This document shows, piece after piece, positions 6,745-13,560 of a stretch of DNA of 16,835 bases. The notes beneath the pieces are model-generated. The model was given only the letters and a program-made list of their open reading frames with translations, searched no databases and was not told where the DNA came from. The DNA is from Anaerolineae bacterium. Lineage in GTDB: Bacteria > Chloroflexota > Anaerolineae > Anaerolineales > E44-bin32. Location: positions 1-16,835 of the forward strand of contig JAUVOZ010000026.1 of NCBI GenBank assembly GCA_030598885.1. The letters run 5' to 3'. Position 1 is the stretch's first letter, and the number at the start of each line of letters is the position of its first letter. Both the position numbers and the translations under genes were made by a program.

Positions 6745-7464
6745 ATGGCGGAAAAAAGAACCAGTATTGAAGTGATCGCACCGACCGTTGAAGAAGCAGT
6801 CGCCCGCGGAGCTCAAGAGCTTAATCTACCCGAAGAAGCACTTGAGGTCGAAATATTAGATGAAGGCAGCAAAGGTTTCTTAGGCTTGGGTGGCCGTCAA
6901 GTCCGAGTGCGTCTGACCGTTCGAACTACCACAATTCAGCCTGAGGAACCTACACCGGTCGAAAGAATGCCTGACGCGGACGATGGGGATGCTGTTCGCA
7001 TTACACACGAAACCGTTGAGGAACTGCTCCAGAGGATGGGCATTCAGGCTCGCGTCGAAGCTCATTGGGGCGATGTGGACCCGCCGGGGAGGATCCGACC
7101 TTTGATGGTGAACGTGAGTGGGGATGATCTAAGCATTCTGATCGGACGCCGAGGTGAAACCCTTTCCGCGCTTCAATACATCACCCGGTTGATCGTAGGT
7201 AAAGAGCTTAAGCAACCTGTCGCCGTGGTCATCGATGTCGAGGGTTACCGCGCCCGGCGGGAACGCGAGTTACGCATGTTGGCACGCAGGATGGCAGAGC
7301 AGACGATTGAGACCGGACGCACGATGACGCTGGAACCAATGCCGGCTAACGAGCGACGCATTATTCACATCGAATTGCGGGAGAATCCAAACGTAGATAC
7401 ACAAAGTATTGGTGAAGGTGACCGCCGCAAGGTTACTGTCATCCCCCAACGGCAAGATCGGTAA
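6745..7464 (+). CDS. khpB: RNA-binding protein Jag/KhpB (Jag-N, KH, R3H)
   Basis: Jag (also called KhpB or SpoIIIJ-associated protein) is an RNA-binding protein coded next to yidC in many bacteria. It is linked to post-transcriptional control and cell-wall growth. The 239 residues show three parts. Jag-N is at about 5-58 (VEEAVARGAQELNLPEEALE and GSKGFLGLGGRQVRV). A KH domain follows with the GxxG loop at 134-137 (LIGRRGETLSALQYITRLIV). The C-terminal R3H domain carries the Arg-x3-His pattern at R204-H208 (ANERRIIHIELRENPNVDTQ). ATG at 6745 follows a purine-rich GAGAGGAAAAGG. It is the last gene of the rpmH cluster; a 162-nt spacer follows before the kinase gene. Confidence 0.93.
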   Translation: MAEKRTSIEVIAPTVEEAVARGAQELNLPEEALEVEILDEGSKGFLGLGGRQVRVRLTVRTTTIQPEEPTPVERMPDADDGDAVRITHETVEELLQRMGIQARVEAHWGDVDPPGRIRPLMVNVSGDDLSILIGRRGETLSALQYITRLIVGKELKQPVAVVIDVEGYRARRERELRMLARRMAEQTIETGRTMTLEPMPANERRIIHIELRENPNVDTQSIGEGDRRKVTVIPQRQDR

Positions 7465-7590
7465 TACTCAATTAGTGAGTTGACAGTCTCCCCTAGGCAG
7501 ACTCAGGTCGTACCCTGAGAGTGCCACAATAAAGCATTCATCGTTCCTATTGCCAACCGATATGATATGCATCTCGATGGGTACCCCACG

Positions 7591-7619
7591 TTGGTCGCAG
7601 GTCGACCCTGGGATATAAT
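7591..7619 (+). promoter_or_regulatory. Promoter predicted to give a leaderless kinase mRNA
   Basis: A perfect TATAAT lies at 7614-7619, with TTGGTC at 7591-7596 and a 17-nt spacer. The expected start site, about 7 nt after the -10 box, falls on 7626-7627, which is the ATG of the PfkB gene. No ribosome site precedes that ATG. The -35 box is only partly matched, so the call rests mostly on the -10 box and spacing. Confidence 0.6.
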
Positions 7620-7626
7620 CTTTAGT

Positions 7627-8475
7627 ATGGCCGATCCCACAACCAATCCCATTGACTACCTCGTCATCGGTCACGTTGCAAAAGACCTCACACCGGAAGG
7701 CCCAGTCCTTGGAGGGACGGTGGCTTATGCTGGTCGAACGGCACATGCCCTTGGCTTGCGGGTGGGTATCGTCACCTCCGCCGGGAAAGATATCGACCTC
7801 AGCCCTCTCGACGATCTGGAGATGATATGCCTACCGGCGGAACACACGACCACCTTCGAGAACCGCAATACACCCGAAGGCCGTGAGCAGACCCTCCATG
7901 CGCGGGCATCGAATATTGGTCCAGAAGACATCCCATCCCAATGGCACACCGCGGATATAGTTCACCTGGGACCCATCGCAGCAGAGGTAGATCCCGGTCT
8001 GATTGATCGCTTTCCTGACGCTTTGGTAGGTATTACCCCACAGGGCTGGCTGCGAAAATGGAACCAGGATGGATGCATTAGCCTGAGGAAATGGGACCAA
8101 TTGATAGACTTCCTACCTGTAGCAGACGCAGTCGTTTTAAGTGTAGAGGACCTGGGTGGTGACCCGCAAGCAGCCCAGGAGATGGCCGCATTATGTGATA
8201 TCTTAGCAGTGACTATTAGTGCTAGTGGTACACACGTATTCTGGAATCGCCAGGAACGCCACATCCCAGCTCCGATAGTCGTGGAGGTGGATCCAACCGG
8301 CTCCGGAGATGTCTTCGCTGCCGCATTTTTTGTCCACCTTCACCAAACCAAAGACCCCTGGGAAGCAGCTCACTTCGCCAACCATCTGGCAGCTGTCTCG
8401 GTCACCCGTCATGGCACAGCCGCTACACCAACAATTGACGAGGTCCGGGTTGCTCACTATCAGGTGAACCCATGA
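7627..8475 (+). CDS. PfkB-family carbohydrate/nucleoside kinase
   Basis: The product is a 282-residue member of the ribokinase/PfkB superfamily, which phosphorylates sugars, sugar alcohols or nucleosides with ATP. The N-terminus has YLVIGHVAKD and the substrate-side glycine pair in PEGPVLGGTVAYAGRTAHAL. The C-terminal signature VDPTGSGDVFAAAFF contains the anion-hole glycines and catalytic base D228. A GITPQGWLRKW segment lies in the middle. The substrate cannot be told from the sequence; an inositol- or sugar-kinase role is possible. ATG at 7627 is chosen because the family core begins there and a TATAAT box ends 7 nt upstream, which would make the mRNA leaderless. An in-frame ATG at 7567 would add 20 residues upstream of the promoter. 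The stop overlaps parA by 4 nt, so it leads the parAB transcript. Confidence 0.88.
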   Translation: MADPTTNPIDYLVIGHVAKDLTPEGPVLGGTVAYAGRTAHALGLRVGIVTSAGKDIDLSPLDDLEMICLPAEHTTTFENRNTPEGREQTLHARASNIGPEDIPSQWHTADIVHLGPIAAEVDPGLIDRFPDALVGITPQGWLRKWNQDGCISLRKWDQLIDFLPVADAVVLSVEDLGGDPQAAQEMAALCDILAVTISASGTHVFWNRQERHIPAPIVVEVDPTGSGDVFAAAFFVHLHQTKDPWEAAHFANHLAAVSVTRHGTAATPTIDEVRVAHYQVNP

Positions 8476-9275
8476 CAAGGATCTATGCTCTGGTCAACCA
8501 GAAAGGTGGTGTTGGGAAGACTACCACTGCGATCAACCTGGCAGCTTACCTGGCAGAGATGGCACAAAGAGTATTGATTGTGGACCTCGACCCACAGGCA
8601 AATGCCACCTCATCCCTGGGGGTAAATCACCAAAAAATCAACTCCGGAACTTACGACGTCTTGATCGGGCGAATCCCGGCTTCTGAGATATCATTGCATA
8701 ATCCAAAATTAAAAATATCCCTGCTTCCCTCGTCCACGGCACTGGCCGGCGCCCAGGTGGAAATGGTCGAGATACAGGATCGCGAGAAACTACTGCTCCG
8801 AGCCTTGACCCCCCTGGAAAACCATTACGACTACATCCTGATCGACTGTCCCCCTTCCTTAGGGTTGTTGACAATCAACGGCTTGCTGGCAGCTTCTGAT
8901 GGGGTGATCATCCCGGTACAATGCGAGTATTTGGCCCTGGAAGGTTTGACCCAACTTTTCTACACCCTAAGGCGGGTACGATCCGGCCTCTTCCCTGGCC
9001 TCTCGATCCGCGGTATGTTACTGACAATGTTTGACCGCCGTACCAACCTAGCCCGGGACGTGGTGGAGGAGGTCCGGCGCCACTTTCCTGACAAAGTATT
9101 TCAAACCGTTATTCCACGCAGCGTCCGAATAGCCGAGGCGCCCTCCCATGGGTTGCCGATCTCAACTTATGCACCGAACTCACCGGGTGCCGTCGCGTAC
9201 CGGTCGCTGGCCTATGAGATGCTTCAAGGTGATGGCGTTGTGATACGTGAGGCCATTGCCAGCGCTGAGGAGTGA
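8472..9275 (+). CDS. parA: Chromosome-partitioning ATPase ParA (Soj)
   Basis: ParA is a deviant Walker ATPase that binds DNA in its ATP dimer form and works with ParB to segregate the replicated chromosome. The 267-residue protein begins almost directly with the Walker A motif KGGVGKTTTA (11-20, both the deviant and the main lysine). It carries the switch region VDLDPQANAT and Walker B-like YDYILIDCPPSLGLLTING. PVQCEYLALEGL and the C-terminal VFQTVIPRSVRIAEAPSHG stretch are also typical. The short N-terminus without an HTH marks the chromosomal Soj type rather than plasmid type Ia. ATG overlaps the kinase stop as ATGA, with AGGTGA at 8462-8467 as ribosome site. parB follows after 1 nt. Confidence 0.95.
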   Translation: MTRIYALVNQKGGVGKTTTAINLAAYLAEMAQRVLIVDLDPQANATSSLGVNHQKINSGTYDVLIGRIPASEISLHNPKLKISLLPSSTALAGAQVEMVEIQDREKLLLRALTPLENHYDYILIDCPPSLGLLTINGLLAASDGVIIPVQCEYLALEGLTQLFYTLRRVRSGLFPGLSIRGMLLTMFDRRTNLARDVVEEVRRHFPDKVFQTVIPRSVRIAEAPSHGLPISTYAPNSPGAVAYRSLAYEMLQGDGVVIREAIASAEE

Positions 9276-9276
9276 T

Positions 9277-10146
9277 ATGAGCCGTAAACGTGGTTTGGGA
9301 AAAGGACTCGACGCATTGATCCCACCTGGGGAGGAGTACCCCCAACCGACCGGAGGCGTGCTGCAGGTGCCACCGGACGATATCCAAACTAACCCGCGCC
9401 AGCCTCGATCAAACCTGGACGCTGATGGTCTGAAGGAATTAGCTGATTCAATTCGTCAACACGGTATACTCCAACCCTTGATCGTTGCCCGACCTGAAAC
9501 AGGCGAAGGTTATCTGCTCATTGCCGGCGAACGCCGATTGCAAGCCGCTCAGATAGCAGGGCTGATCAGCGTTCCGGTGATTGTGCGCCAGGCGGACGAA
9601 CGCCAGAGACTTGAATGGACGCTGATCGAAAACCTGCAGCGCACCGACCTATCCCCACTTGAAGCTGCCGAAGGCTACCGACAACTGGCTGACGATTTCG
9701 ACATCTCTCATCAGGAGATAGCCACGAGAGTGGGGAAGAGCCGCGCCGCCGTGACCAATACTCTTCGCTTGCTCAAACTCTCTCCCGCCGTGCGGGAGGC
9801 ATTGATGAACAAGGCAATCCGCGAAGGTCATGCCCGCGCTTTGTTGGCCCTGCCATCCGCTCAGGCTCAGTCGGCCGCATTGCAAACGGTTGTCCGCCGT
9901 GGGTTGAATGTACGTCAGACCGAGGATTTGATCCGCCGTCTGAGCGGGGAGCGACGTAAGTCATCTCCAACTCCCAAGCGGTCCCCGGAAGAAATCGCGC
10001 TCGAAGACCAGTTGCGTGTCGCGCTTGGCACCCGGGTCACAATCAAACGCGGCCAACGTGGCGGCAGCCTGGTAATCCGTTTTTATTCAGATGAAGAATT
10101 AAACGCGCTCATCGACCGATTGATGGGTGAGTCTTCAGAGTCTTAA
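9277..10146 (+). CDS. parB: Chromosome-partitioning protein ParB (Spo0J)
   Basis: ParB binds parS sites near the origin, spreads as a CTP-dependent clamp and stimulates ParA. The 289 residues begin MSRKRGLGKGLDALIP, the ParA-interacting tail. The CTP-binding ParB/Sulfiredoxin domain at about 28-115 holds the LQPLIV strand and GERR motif (84-87). The ENLQRTDLSPLEAAEGYRQL segment and an HTH (about 144-166, HQEIATRVGKSRAAVTNTLR) follow. A linker and a C-terminal dimer domain (about 230-289) end the protein. ATG at 9277 has GAGGAG at 9267-9272; an upstream in-frame GTG at 9247 is less likely. I found no full parS palindrome in the window. panE begins 1 nt after the stop. Confidence 0.95.
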   Translation: MSRKRGLGKGLDALIPPGEEYPQPTGGVLQVPPDDIQTNPRQPRSNLDADGLKELADSIRQHGILQPLIVARPETGEGYLLIAGERRLQAAQIAGLISVPVIVRQADERQRLEWTLIENLQRTDLSPLEAAEGYRQLADDFDISHQEIATRVGKSRAAVTNTLRLLKLSPAVREALMNKAIREGHARALLALPSAQAQSAALQTVVRRGLNVRQTEDLIRRLSGERRKSSPTPKRSPEEIALEDQLRVALGTRVTIKRGQRGGSLVIRFYSDEELNALIDRLMGESSES

Positions 10147-10147
10147 A

Positions 10148-11191
10148 ATGCGCTACTTGGTCTTCGGCACTGGCGCGGTTGGGGGCTTGCTTGGCGCACG
10201 ACTGGCGCTGGCCGGTCAACCGGTGACCTTCCTCGTCCGTCCTCGACTTGCTGGGACGCTCCTCCATCGTGGGCTCCAGGTGACCGGGGACGGCCCACCA
10301 GGATGGCTGAAAAAACCCAACATTATCACCACACTCGAGCAGGCCTTCAACCATCAACCTCCAGATGTCATCCTCTTGACGGTAAAAGCCTACGACTGTA
10401 AGCAAGCAGCTGAGGCCATCCACGCTCAGACCACCTCCTCACCAACTGTAGTATGCCTGTTAAATGGCATTGGCAATGAAGACACACTGGCCTCAGTCTT
10501 AGGACCAGATCGGGTTATCGCCGCCACAATGACTACTGCGGTGCAGATGATCGAGCCTGGCATCCTGCGTGTGGAGCGCCAGCGCGGTTATGGTTTGGCG
10601 GCTGGTCATCCTCTCACAGCTCAACTCCAAGCCGAGATGACCCAGGCTGGTTTACGCACTCATATCTATCAAGATCCAGATCGAATGAAATGGTCCAAAG
10701 TGTTGATCAACATCATCACCAACGCGACATCTGCTATTACCGGTTGGCCCCCGAGACGTATCCTTGAACACCCAGGGTTCTTCCGGTTGGAGATCGAGGC
10801 TTTACGGGAGACTGTGCGGGTCATGTCCCGTAAGGGTCTATCCCCTCAAAGTCTGCCGAAGGTTCCGGTGGGCTTGTTTGGGCGGGCGATTTTCCTCCCA
10901 CCACCGCTGATCCAACCCATCCTCTGCCATATCGTGTCCTCCGGGCGGGGCGATAAATTGCCATCTTTCCACTACGATATTGGTCGTGGCCGTTCCGAAG
11001 TACTTTGGCTCAACGGAGTAGTTGTCCAAGAGGGTATATCCTTGGACGTGCCAACGCCAGCCAACGCTGTTCTGACTGAGACGATGCTAACCCTGGTTGA
11101 TGGCAGTGAAGATCAAGCACAATTTCGCCACCAACCGGAGAGGTTGCTCACACGCGCCTGTCAGGCCGGCGTGCCTGGGGTAGTCATGTAA
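10148..11191 (+). CDS. panE: 2-dehydropantoate 2-reductase (ketopantoate reductase)
   Basis: The enzyme reduces ketopantoate to pantoate with NADPH, a step in pantothenate and CoA synthesis. The protein has 347 residues, somewhat longer than the common 290-310. The N-terminal Rossmann motif is FGTGAVGGLLGARLA (6-20). The cofactor and substrate side shows LLTVKAYDCKQ and LLNGIGNED. The catalytic Lys region is DRMKWSKVLINIITNATSAI (K184, N188). The C-terminal helical domain has a GRGRSEVLWLNGVVV segment similar to the family's Glu-and-Asn substrate motif. ATG at 10148 is 1 nt after parB; the ribosome site is weak, so coupling to parB translation is likely. Members of this family also act on other 2-keto acids, so the substrate is probable rather than certain. 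Confidence 0.87.
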   Translation: MRYLVFGTGAVGGLLGARLALAGQPVTFLVRPRLAGTLLHRGLQVTGDGPPGWLKKPNIITTLEQAFNHQPPDVILLTVKAYDCKQAAEAIHAQTTSSPTVVCLLNGIGNEDTLASVLGPDRVIAATMTTAVQMIEPGILRVERQRGYGLAAGHPLTAQLQAEMTQAGLRTHIYQDPDRMKWSKVLINIITNATSAITGWPPRRILEHPGFFRLEIEALRETVRVMSRKGLSPQSLPKVPVGLFGRAIFLPPPLIQPILCHIVSSGRGDKLPSFHYDIGRGRSEVLWLNGVVVQEGISLDVPTPANAVLTETMLTLVDGSEDQAQFRHQPERLLTRACQAGVPGVVM

Positions 11192-11408
11192 CTTCCCTAA
11201 GCCCGACCCATTAATCAGATTGACGGTAGCATTAAGTATGCAAAAAAGCAGCTACCAACAGGAAAAGGATGTATATGGCCAAATCGCTTCGCCAGGGTTG
11301 TTCCCTATCAAGACATATATTCTCAGATAGGTCGAGACCTCAGGCTGTTTTTCTGGGTATAATCCCTAAAGGTGGTGCTGAGCAACCCACCATCAGGAGG
11401 AAGCACCG
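11192..11408 (+). other. Spacer between panE and fabG with hairpins and a small ORF
   Basis: This 217-nt spacer carries an inverted repeat GGTAGC (11225-11230) / GCTACC (11251-11256). An inner TGC-AAAAAA-GCA directly abuts the right arm, but no T-run follows. A 47-codon ORF (11269-11412) ends in an ATGA overlap with fabG. The fabG -10 box and a GGTGG/CCACC hairpin (11371-11391) lie near the 3' end. There is no tRNA or known riboswitch that I recognise. Confidence 0.45.
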
Positions 11409-11412
11409 ATGA
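11269..11412 (+). CDS. Possible small ORF coupled to fabG
   Basis: This 47-codon frame (start MYMAKSLRQGCSLSRHIF) has AGGAAAAGG directly upstream. The spacing suits the second ATG at 11275 better. It ends in an ATGA overlap with fabG. However, the fabG TATAAT box lies inside it and the product has no recognisable domain, so coding is doubtful. Confidence 0.2.
   Translation: MYMAKSLRQGCSLSRHIFSDRSRPQAVFLGIIPKGGAEQPTIRRKHR
11334..11363 (+). promoter_or_regulatory. Probable fabG promoter
   Basis: A perfect TATAAT lies at 11358-11363. The best upstream box is GAGACC at 11334-11339 with an 18-nt spacer, four of six against the TTGACC seen elsewhere in the window. The expected start near 11370 would place the imperfect GGTGG/CCACC hairpin at 11371-11391 at the very 5' end of the mRNA, just before AGGAGG at 11395-11400. 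Confidence 0.5.
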
Positions 11413-12155
11413 GGTTTAAAGACAAAGTAGCTGTCGTCACCGGCGGGGCTCAGGGTATCGGACAGGCCATCGCCAAGACCTTGGCCCAGGGGGGGGCAAA
11501 TGTAGTAGTTGCTGACCTGCAGGTGGAAAAAGCCGAGGCCACAGCCAAGGAGATTATTGCTATTACCGGAATGCAAGCCATTGCCGTCCAAGTAGACGTG
11601 GCCGACAACGCCAGCGCCAAGGCAATGATTGATCGCGCCATCGCTGAATTTGGACGCATTGACATCCTGGTCAACAACGCCGGAACCACCCGTGATAATC
11701 TGATCATGCGGATGAAAGAGGCTGACTGGGATCTGGTTCTCAACGTCAACCTTAAGGGTGCTTTTAACTGCTCCAAAGCCGCCATCCGCTCAATGATGAA
11801 GCAACGTTACGGCCGCATCATCAACATCACCTCCGTCTCAGGACTGGCCGGTCAAGCGGGTCAAACGAATTACTCTTCCTCTAAAGCCGGCCTCATCGGC
11901 TTCACCAAAGCCCTGGCCAAGGAAGTCGGTTCCCGCAACATCACCGTCAACGCAATAGCACCAGGGTTCATCGAGACGGTCTTGACCGACGATTTACCCC
12001 AGGAGCTAAAGGACATGGCTCTTCAGATGACACCCGTCGGCAGGTTCGGAAAGCCACAGGACGTCGCCAACGCAGTGGTATTTCTCGCCTCCGATGAAGT
12101 CAGCTTTATCACTGGTCAGGTGTTGAGCGTTGATGGAGGAATGGTAATGCAATAG
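11409..12155 (+). CDS. fabG: 3-oxoacyl-[acyl-carrier-protein] reductase-like SDR (FabG)
   Basis: FabG reduces 3-oxoacyl-ACP to 3-hydroxyacyl-ACP in each cycle of fatty-acid elongation. The 248-residue protein is a classical short-chain dehydrogenase. It has the cofactor motif TGGAQGIGQA (11-20), NNAG (89-92), and the catalytic set N114, S142, Y155 and K159 (ITSVSGLAGQAGQTNYSSSK). The C-terminal DEVSFITGQVLSVDGGMVMQ is the usual FabG end. Asp36 at the end of the second strand (VVVADLQ) is more typical of NAD(H)-binding members, while many FabG proteins use NADPH. ATG at 11409 has a strong AGGAGG 8 nt upstream. No other fatty-acid genes lie nearby, so a different 3-oxoacyl substrate such as acetoacetyl-CoA is possible. 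Confidence 0.88.
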   Translation: MRFKDKVAVVTGGAQGIGQAIAKTLAQGGANVVVADLQVEKAEATAKEIIAITGMQAIAVQVDVADNASAKAMIDRAIAEFGRIDILVNNAGTTRDNLIMRMKEADWDLVLNVNLKGAFNCSKAAIRSMMKQRYGRIINITSVSGLAGQAGQTNYSSSKAGLIGFTKALAKEVGSRNITVNAIAPGFIETVLTDDLPQELKDMALQMTPVGRFGKPQDVANAVVFLASDEVSFITGQVLSVDGGMVMQ

Positions 12156-12223
12156 AGCTCTAAAGGCTGGTATCATATGTACCGCAAGATCTATCTATTG
12201 AACGCTTAGGGAGTTGAAACACG

Positions 12224-12589
12224 ATGGATAATAAAGATCAAGATGCGGGTCGCGCCCCAGGAACGACCACCATCGCCCCCGGGGTGCTGGTAACGATCGC
12301 TCGTTTGACAGCTCTTGGGGTGCCGGGAGTAGTCTCCATGGCTCCTATACCTGGCGGCGTCAATCGATTCTTCCGACGCGGTTCAGGTGAAGGGGTGCGT
12401 ATCGAAGTCGATGAAAACGCGGTTGCAGTCGAACTCTATCTGGAATTGGCACAAGACACTAACGTGCGCGAGATTAGTCGGAAAGTACAGTCAGATGTCA
12501 CCCGAGCGATCGAGGACATGGTTGGTATGCAGGTCCAGTACGTCAATGTTCACATCGAAGATATCGATTACAACCACGTAGCCACATAG
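12224..12589 (+). CDS. Asp23/Gls24 family protein
   Basis: Proteins of this family are small cytosolic or membrane-associated proteins linked to cell-envelope stress in Gram-positive bacteria, where a copy often lies upstream of nusB. The 121-residue product has the family core: TTTIAPGVLVTIARLTALGV, PGVVSM, GVRIEVDENAVAVELYLELA, and the C-terminal VREISRKVQSDVTRAIEDMV with VQYVNVHIEDI. There is no signal peptide or membrane span. AGGGAG at 12208-12213 lies 10 nt upstream of ATG. nusB follows after 18 nt, so the pair is likely co-transcribed. The precise function is unknown. Confidence 0.9.
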   Translation: MDNKDQDAGRAPGTTTIAPGVLVTIARLTALGVPGVVSMAPIPGGVNRFFRRGSGEGVRIEVDENAVAVELYLELAQDTNVREISRKVQSDVTRAIEDMVGMQVQYVNVHIEDIDYNHVAT

Positions 12590-12607
12590 GACGATTAAGA
12601 AAAGCCA

Positions 12608-13054
12608 ATGAAGCATGAACGTCGAAAAGCCCGCACCCTTGCGCTACAGGTGCTCTACGAAGTGGATTGCGTTGACCATCAACCTCAGGAGGTCATCACT
12701 CGTTACCTCCAGGATCAGCAATCACTTGGAGAGGAAGCGCTAGATTTTGTCCAGCGCTTGGTCACGGGTGCCTTGAAGTTCGCTCCAGAGATAGATAGAT
12801 TGATCGCCGGCTGCGCTCCAGAGTGGCCGGTTGCAGAATTGGCTGTTCTCGACCGCAATATCCTTCGGCTGGCGCTCTGGGAGTTTGCCATCGCCGGCGA
12901 GACCCCTCTCAAGGTGGCCATCAACGAAGCTGTCGAACTGGCCAAACGTTTTAGCTCCGACAGCGCTCCACGATTCATCAACGGCGTGCTCGGTACATTA
13001 GCTCAACGTGAGGGGGAAATTCGCCGCCAGTTTCAGCCATCCGGTCTTGGGTAA
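12608..13054 (+). CDS. nusB: Transcription antitermination factor NusB
   Basis: NusB binds boxA RNA with S10 (NusE) and keeps RNA polymerase from stopping early on rRNA operons. The 148-residue all-helical protein shows the family pattern: ERRKARTLALQVLYEVDC at the N-terminus (arginine-rich RNA-binding helix). It continues with FVQRLVTGALKFAPEIDRLI, PEWPVAELAVLDRNILRLAL and PLKVAINEAVELAKRFSSDS. It ends with APRFINGVLGTLAQ. Length is usual for the family. The ribosome site is weak (purine-rich AAGAAAAG). It lies 18 nt after the Asp23/Gls24 gene and 6 nt before the TatA/B gene. Confidence 0.95.
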   Translation: MKHERRKARTLALQVLYEVDCVDHQPQEVITRYLQDQQSLGEEALDFVQRLVTGALKFAPEIDRLIAGCAPEWPVAELAVLDRNILRLALWEFAIAGETPLKVAINEAVELAKRFSSDSAPRFINGVLGTLAQREGEIRRQFQPSGLG

Positions 13055-13060
13055 GGTAAT

Positions 13061-13456
13061 ATGGACATCCTCGGCGTCGGTCCCCTTGAGTTGCTCTTCC
13101 TAATCCTCATCGCTCTAGTTGTGATCGGCCCGCGCGACATTGGTAAGGCCGCTCGCTCCATCGGACGATTTCTGAATCAACTCTACCGATCTGAGACTTG
13201 GCGAATGCTCACAGAGACCTCGCGCAAGTTGCGCAACCTGCCAAACCAACTGGCTCAAGAAGCAGCCCTGGAAGCTTCGCTGGACGAGGTGCGCCAAACC
13301 GTTAGGGAAGTCGGTCAGGAGATAGCTCAAGATGTTAGCACTCTGGATGAGGATCTTCAGGTTTGGAAGAAACCACCACCCAATAGCGAGCTATCGCCTG
13401 GTGAATCGCAGCCTCCAATAGAGAAACCGTCCGATACTGTAGCTAATCAAGAGTAA
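13061..13456 (+). CDS. Twin-arginine translocase subunit, TatA/TatB type
   Basis: TatA/TatB proteins form, with TatC, the export pathway for folded proteins carrying twin-arginine signals. The 131-residue protein has one N-terminal membrane helix (about 6-22, GPLELLFLILIALVVIGPRD) with the Glu-Leu-Leu and Gly-Pro hinge of the family. An amphipathic helix (IGKAARSIGRFLNQLY) follows, and then a long charged helix at about 45-105. The tail is Pro/Ser-rich. The length of the charged part and the GPRDIGKAARSIGRF hinge fit TatB better than TatA, but the split is not certain. The gene begins 6 nt after nusB and precedes tatC. Confidence 0.87.
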   Translation: MDILGVGPLELLFLILIALVVIGPRDIGKAARSIGRFLNQLYRSETWRMLTETSRKLRNLPNQLAQEAALEASLDEVRQTVREVGQEIAQDVSTLDEDLQVWKKPPPNSELSPGESQPPIEKPSDTVANQE

Positions 13457-13482
13457 GTCATTGCATTTATAAGAGGTGAAAA

Positions 13483-13560
13483 TTGATTTCTTCTTATACC
13501 CAAAACGCCGATCCATATCAAGTTACCCAACATACAGATGATTCGCTCCCTATTCACTAA
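13483..13560 (+). CDS. Possible 25-codon leader ORF overlapping tatC start
   Basis: TTG at 13483 has a good AGAGGTG ribosome site (13472-13478). It opens 25 codons (MISSYTQNADPYQVTQHTDD plus SLPIH) that end with TAA at 13558-13560, 23 nt inside tatC in another frame. It may be a leader peptide, or a sign that the true tatC start is set differently. It could also be chance. Confidence 0.25.
   Translation: MISSYTQNADPYQVTQHTDDSLPIH

Noticed and set aside
7502..7519. CTCAGG-TCGTAC-CCTGAG hairpin after jag as terminator
   Set aside because: The stem is perfect but short, and no T-run follows; it may only be a processing or stability element.
7567..7626. Longer start for the PfkB kinase
   Set aside because: The added 20 residues lie upstream of and across the predicted -10 box and precede the family core.
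8203..8478. Minus-strand frames opposite the kinase, parA, parB, nusB and tatC
   Set aside because: All are shadows of strongly recognised plus-strand genes and show no protein family features.
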